DNA of 64,000 bases, from positions 81,103,960-81,167,959 of the forward strand of contig CM024755.1 in assembly GCA_014218235.1 (NCBI GenBank). Reading direction: 5' to 3'. This DNA is from Colocasia esculenta (Eukaryota; Streptophyta; Magnoliopsida; Alismatales; Araceae). The stretch's first letter is position 1; every line of letters begins with the position of its first letter. Positions 61,038 through 64,000 of the stretch are shown in pieces. The notes beneath the pieces are model-generated. The model made no database searches, was not told the DNA's origin, and was given only the letters and a program-made list of their open reading frames with translations. The translations under genes were made by a program, and so were the position numbers.

Positions 61038-63237
61038 TGATGACTTAACTTTCTCCACATAAAATAATTCATTTATTTATATATTAATTTTGATGATTAA
61101 CAAAACATTACTAATGAATTACTTGAGTCTTGAGGACAGGAAATAAAAGCAAAAGAAAGTTCAAGACAATCAGGTAAGACTCTCAATTTATAAGTATTAT
61201 GATCGATTTCCTTTCTGACCAAATTGCAAACAAATCGATACCATAACGATTTCTTTAGACTTCATAACGATTTGTTTTCATAACGATTTCCCTAGTGATT
61301 TCATAACAATTCCTTTAGGAACTTCACATCGATTTGCACATCGATTTCCTAATTGATTCATAAGGATTTGTGCATTGATTTCTTTATAAAATCATAACGA
61401 CTTGCTAGCCGTAACGATTTCTTTAGTTCTCGTAACGATTTCTTAGAACTCATAACGACTTGCTAGCCGTAACGATTTCTTTAGTTCTCGTAACGATTTC
61501 TTTGAAACTCGTAACGACTTGGTAGCGTAACGATTTCTTTAGTTCTCGTAACGATTTCTTTGAAACTCGTAACGACTTACTAGCCGTAACGATTTCTTTA
61601 GTTCTCGTAACGATTTCTTTGAAACTCGTAACGACTTACTAGCCGTAACGATTTCTTTAGTTCTCGTAACGATTTCTTTAGAACTCATAACGACTTGCTA
61701 GCCGTAACGATTTCTTTAGTTCTCGTAACGATTTCTTTGAAACTCGTAACGACTTACTAGCCGTAACGATTTCTTTAGTTCTCGTAACGATTTCTTTAGA
61801 ACTCATAACGACTTGCTAGCCGTAACGATTTCTTTAGTTCTCGTAACGATTTTTTTGAAACTCGTAACGACTTGGTAGCCGTAACGATTTCTTTAGTTCT
61901 CGTAACGATTTCTTTGAAACTCGTAACGACTTGGTAGTCGTAACGATTTCTTTAGTTCTCGTAACGACTTCATAAGTTATCAGAACAATTTCATTAGAAC
62001 TCGCAACAACTTGCTTGTTGTAACGATTTACTCTCTATAACGACTTGTTGCGCTCATAACGATTTGCTATGACTCATAACGATTTCATAAATCATACAGT
62101 CACCATTTTCATATATTGATATCTTATTCATCTTAAAGCATTGACCAGTCAAAGTCCACATAGACATCTCTCTGACGCTTTTGCATTTATGAGATCTGAA
62201 CATATCTCTGCATGCATGCAGACCATATCATCCTGTATCGTGCCTACTCTGATAACGTCTTTTAGACTTAAGTCTTTTGGCATTACTATTTTCATGACTA
62301 TTGCTACTGACGTTGACTGACATCAGAGACAGCTTATCTGTCTGCTATTTAAGATTGACATCTGTGCAACCTCTGAACTAGCTTCATGGTACAACGTTAA
62401 ACAAATAGAAGCCACCAGATATCTTTGAAGATCTCATCTCTTTGCGTGCTCAAGTAATCAAAAGACTGTTGACAAGAAGCTCCCAAGACTCCAGATGCCA
62501 TTCAGTCTAACGACTACTCAAAAGAGAGACAACGGACTCTTTATCGTCTAAATTTCAAATTGAAGATATATATATACAAGTCAGAAGAACAGAAGAAAAG
62601 ACAACGTTCAAGAAAAACATTCAAATTTTCTGAAGAAAGTTTAGAGCAGAAAACTTCATTCCTCTTAGCTTTTGCTCTTTTGCTCTCTACTAGCTAGTGA
62701 AAGATCATTTGAAGAGAGCTTGTGTAGTTCTGAGAGTGAGCCTAGATTTAGATTCTTTGCTCTCAGTGCTAGGTCCTTCAGATCATTGCTTGTTGCAGTT
62801 TGATCTAGGGGCTTGTCTTACAAACCTCTCTTTGTGGTGTTCCCTTCGGGTGTGAAGGAAGACCTGGTGGTATCCAGGGTGTTGTTCCCTTCTGGTGTGA
62901 AGGAAGACCTGGTGGTATCCAGGGTGTTGTTCCCTTCGGGTGTGAAGGAAGACCAGCTGAGCTGGGTGTTGTTGTGTCCTTAAGGGGACTGTACCCTTGA
63001 TTAGTGAAATCCTGAGGTATTGCTCAGGGACTGGACGTAGGTCTCCTGTGGAAAGGAGTTCCGAACCAGGATAAAAATCCTACTGTCTTGTGGTTGTATT
63101 TTGTGTTTGCTATCTCATTTCCTCTAACTCTAACCTTCATTTAAGTTGTTGTGTAATTTTTTTAGTAAACAGGTATCAAAGATCAGTTTCTTTAATAACC
63201 CATTCACCCCCCCTCTGGGCTAGCTAGCTGGGCAACA
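61038..63237 (+). repeat. 5' LTR of element F
   Basis: 2200 bp, TGATGACTTAAC to GGGCAACA. It contains the minisatellite, a TATATATATA box near 62567, the stem-loop block (62838-63075) and the terminal C-run. Confidence 0.92.
61225..62095 (+). repeat. Minisatellite in element F LTR, CGTAACGATTTC core
   Basis: Very regular units of about 58-60 bp read TAGCCGTAACGATTTC, TTTAGTTCTCGTAACGATTT, then CTTTGAAACTCGTAACGACT. The palindrome-like TCGTAACGA repeats many times. It is the most homogeneous array in the window. Confidence 0.93.
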
Positions 63238-63239
63238 AG

Positions 63240-63251
63240 TGGTATCAGAGC
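63240..63251 (+). other. tRNA-Met primer binding site of element F
   Basis: TGGTATCAGAGC, two bases after the LTR end. Confidence 0.93.
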
Positions 63252-63301
63252 GAGTCTCTTCGACAAAGAAGAAGATCCAACGATCTGAAGAGCAAAGATC
63301 A

Positions 63302-64000
63302 ATGGCAGCCCAAGGCAACTTCGAAGGTCAGTCAGTCAACAGACCCCCTTTGTTCGATGGTGAAGATTATCCGTATTGGAAGACCAGAATGGAATATTTT
63401 CTACAAGGCCACGACTATCAAATCTGGTCGATAGTAGAAGAAGGTGACCTGGTTGTCACAAATGAGAAAGCACAATGGACAGATGAAGACAGAAAGAAAA
63501 TCTCCTTGAACTGTAAAGCCAAGAGCATTTTATGTTGTGCTCTAAGCAAGAAGGAGTTTAACAGAGTCTCAGCCTGCAAATCCTCCATGGAAATGTGGGA
63601 AAAGCTAAGGATTACATACGAAGGTACAGATAAAGTAAAGGAGACAAGAATCGACATTCTTGTCACTCAGTATGGAGATTTCAAATGCAGTCAGGTGAGT
63701 CAATCACCCAGATGTTCAGTCGATTCACTGACATCACCAATGGTTTAGCAGTCTAGGAAAGTCCTATGAGATTGCAGATATGGTAAGAAAGATTCTCAGA
63801 TCCTTGCCATCTTCATGGACACCAAAGGTCACAGCTATCGAAGAAGCTAATGACCTTAAGAGAATGTCAGTAGAAAAGCTCATCGGGTCCCTCATGGCCC
63901 ATGAGATCAACATGGAAAGGCTAGGAGAATCATCTAGCAGAAAAAAGCACTCCAATGCTTTGAAAGCAGAAGAAGAGTCATCAGAAGCAAGCTCTAGCGG
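63302..64000 (+). pseudogene. Element F gag, 5' part, frameshifted
   Basis: Start ATG 63302 (MAAQGNFEGQSVNRPP) lies 50 bases past the primer site, as in E and B. It has WKTRMEYFLQGHDYQIW and MWEKLRITYEGTDKVKETR. The frame is lost near 63680 (one base) and a second single-base loss is near 63750. The expected copia gag sequence then continues to the window edge, before the zinc knuckles. Confidence 0.88.

Larger units (their letters stand above)
61038..64000 (+). mobile_element. Element F: 5' part of a related Sirevirus-type copia element
   Basis: A complete 5' LTR, Met primer site and start of gag; the rest is beyond the right edge. It belongs to the same family as E but to a different LTR subfamily, with its own minisatellite. 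It was inserted in the E 3' LTR; the expected target duplication is AACAA (61033-61037). Confidence 0.9.

Overview
This window is nuclear DNA from a flowering plant with a repeat-rich genome. About 70% of it is LTR retrotransposon sequence stacked by nested insertion. Only one intact host gene is visible: an intronless TM9SF/nonaspanin coding region at 41436-43421 (+). The plant assignment rests on Ty1/copia Sirevirus-type elements with a tRNA-Met primer site (TGGTATCAGAGC), two Cassandra TRIM elements carrying 5S rRNA-like sequence, several MITEs, and a plant-type TM9SF protein. The species cannot be told from the sequence.

Left block, 1-33223, is one nest. The oldest layer is a decayed copia element (G, +). 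Its pol starts again at 8320 and its 3' LTR is split between 12991-14654 and 33026-33223. Nested in G are: (i) element A (+), whose right part fills 1-8319 and which itself received a Cassandra element at 5219-6019 (target duplication CATTA); (ii) a Tourist-like MITE at 10964-11609 (TAA); (iii) the complete element B (-) at 14655-33025, with perfect CATAT duplications, inside G's LTR. B in turn holds two solo LTRs of chromovirus (Tekay/Del) type, 19518-22783 (GAACT) and 25642-28747 (CATAG).

Middle block, 33224-48246, is lower-copy DNA: a 401-bp tandem duplication, a second Cassandra array (34879-36048, TGTGA), a MITE with a GC-rich minisatellite core (36098-36727), a small hAT-type MITE (40147-40325, 8-bp duplication AATATCTT), the TM9SF gene with a 5'UTR intron, AT-rich flank, a second GC-rich minisatellite, and a gypsy 3'-end remnant.

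Right block, 48247-64000, holds element E (+). It has a 2128-bp 5' LTR, gag, pol and a long env-position reading frame, and its 3' LTR is cut at 61037 by the 5' LTR of element F (+), which runs off the window.

A, B and E share one plan: LTR, Met primer site, gag with zinc knuckles, pol (protease, integrase, RT, RNase H), a roughly 400-bp spacer, then a long extra ORF in the env position, a polypurine tract and the LTR. F shows only its 5' LTR, primer site and start of gag. Every copy carries frameshifts or stops, so none looks autonomous. Two signals go beyond routine annotation. First, the LTR leader contains a block of stem-loops whose stems covary between elements A, B, E, F and the older G. 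Second, every LTR family here carries its own tandem array built on a CG-containing AACGAT-like or ATCGAT-like core.
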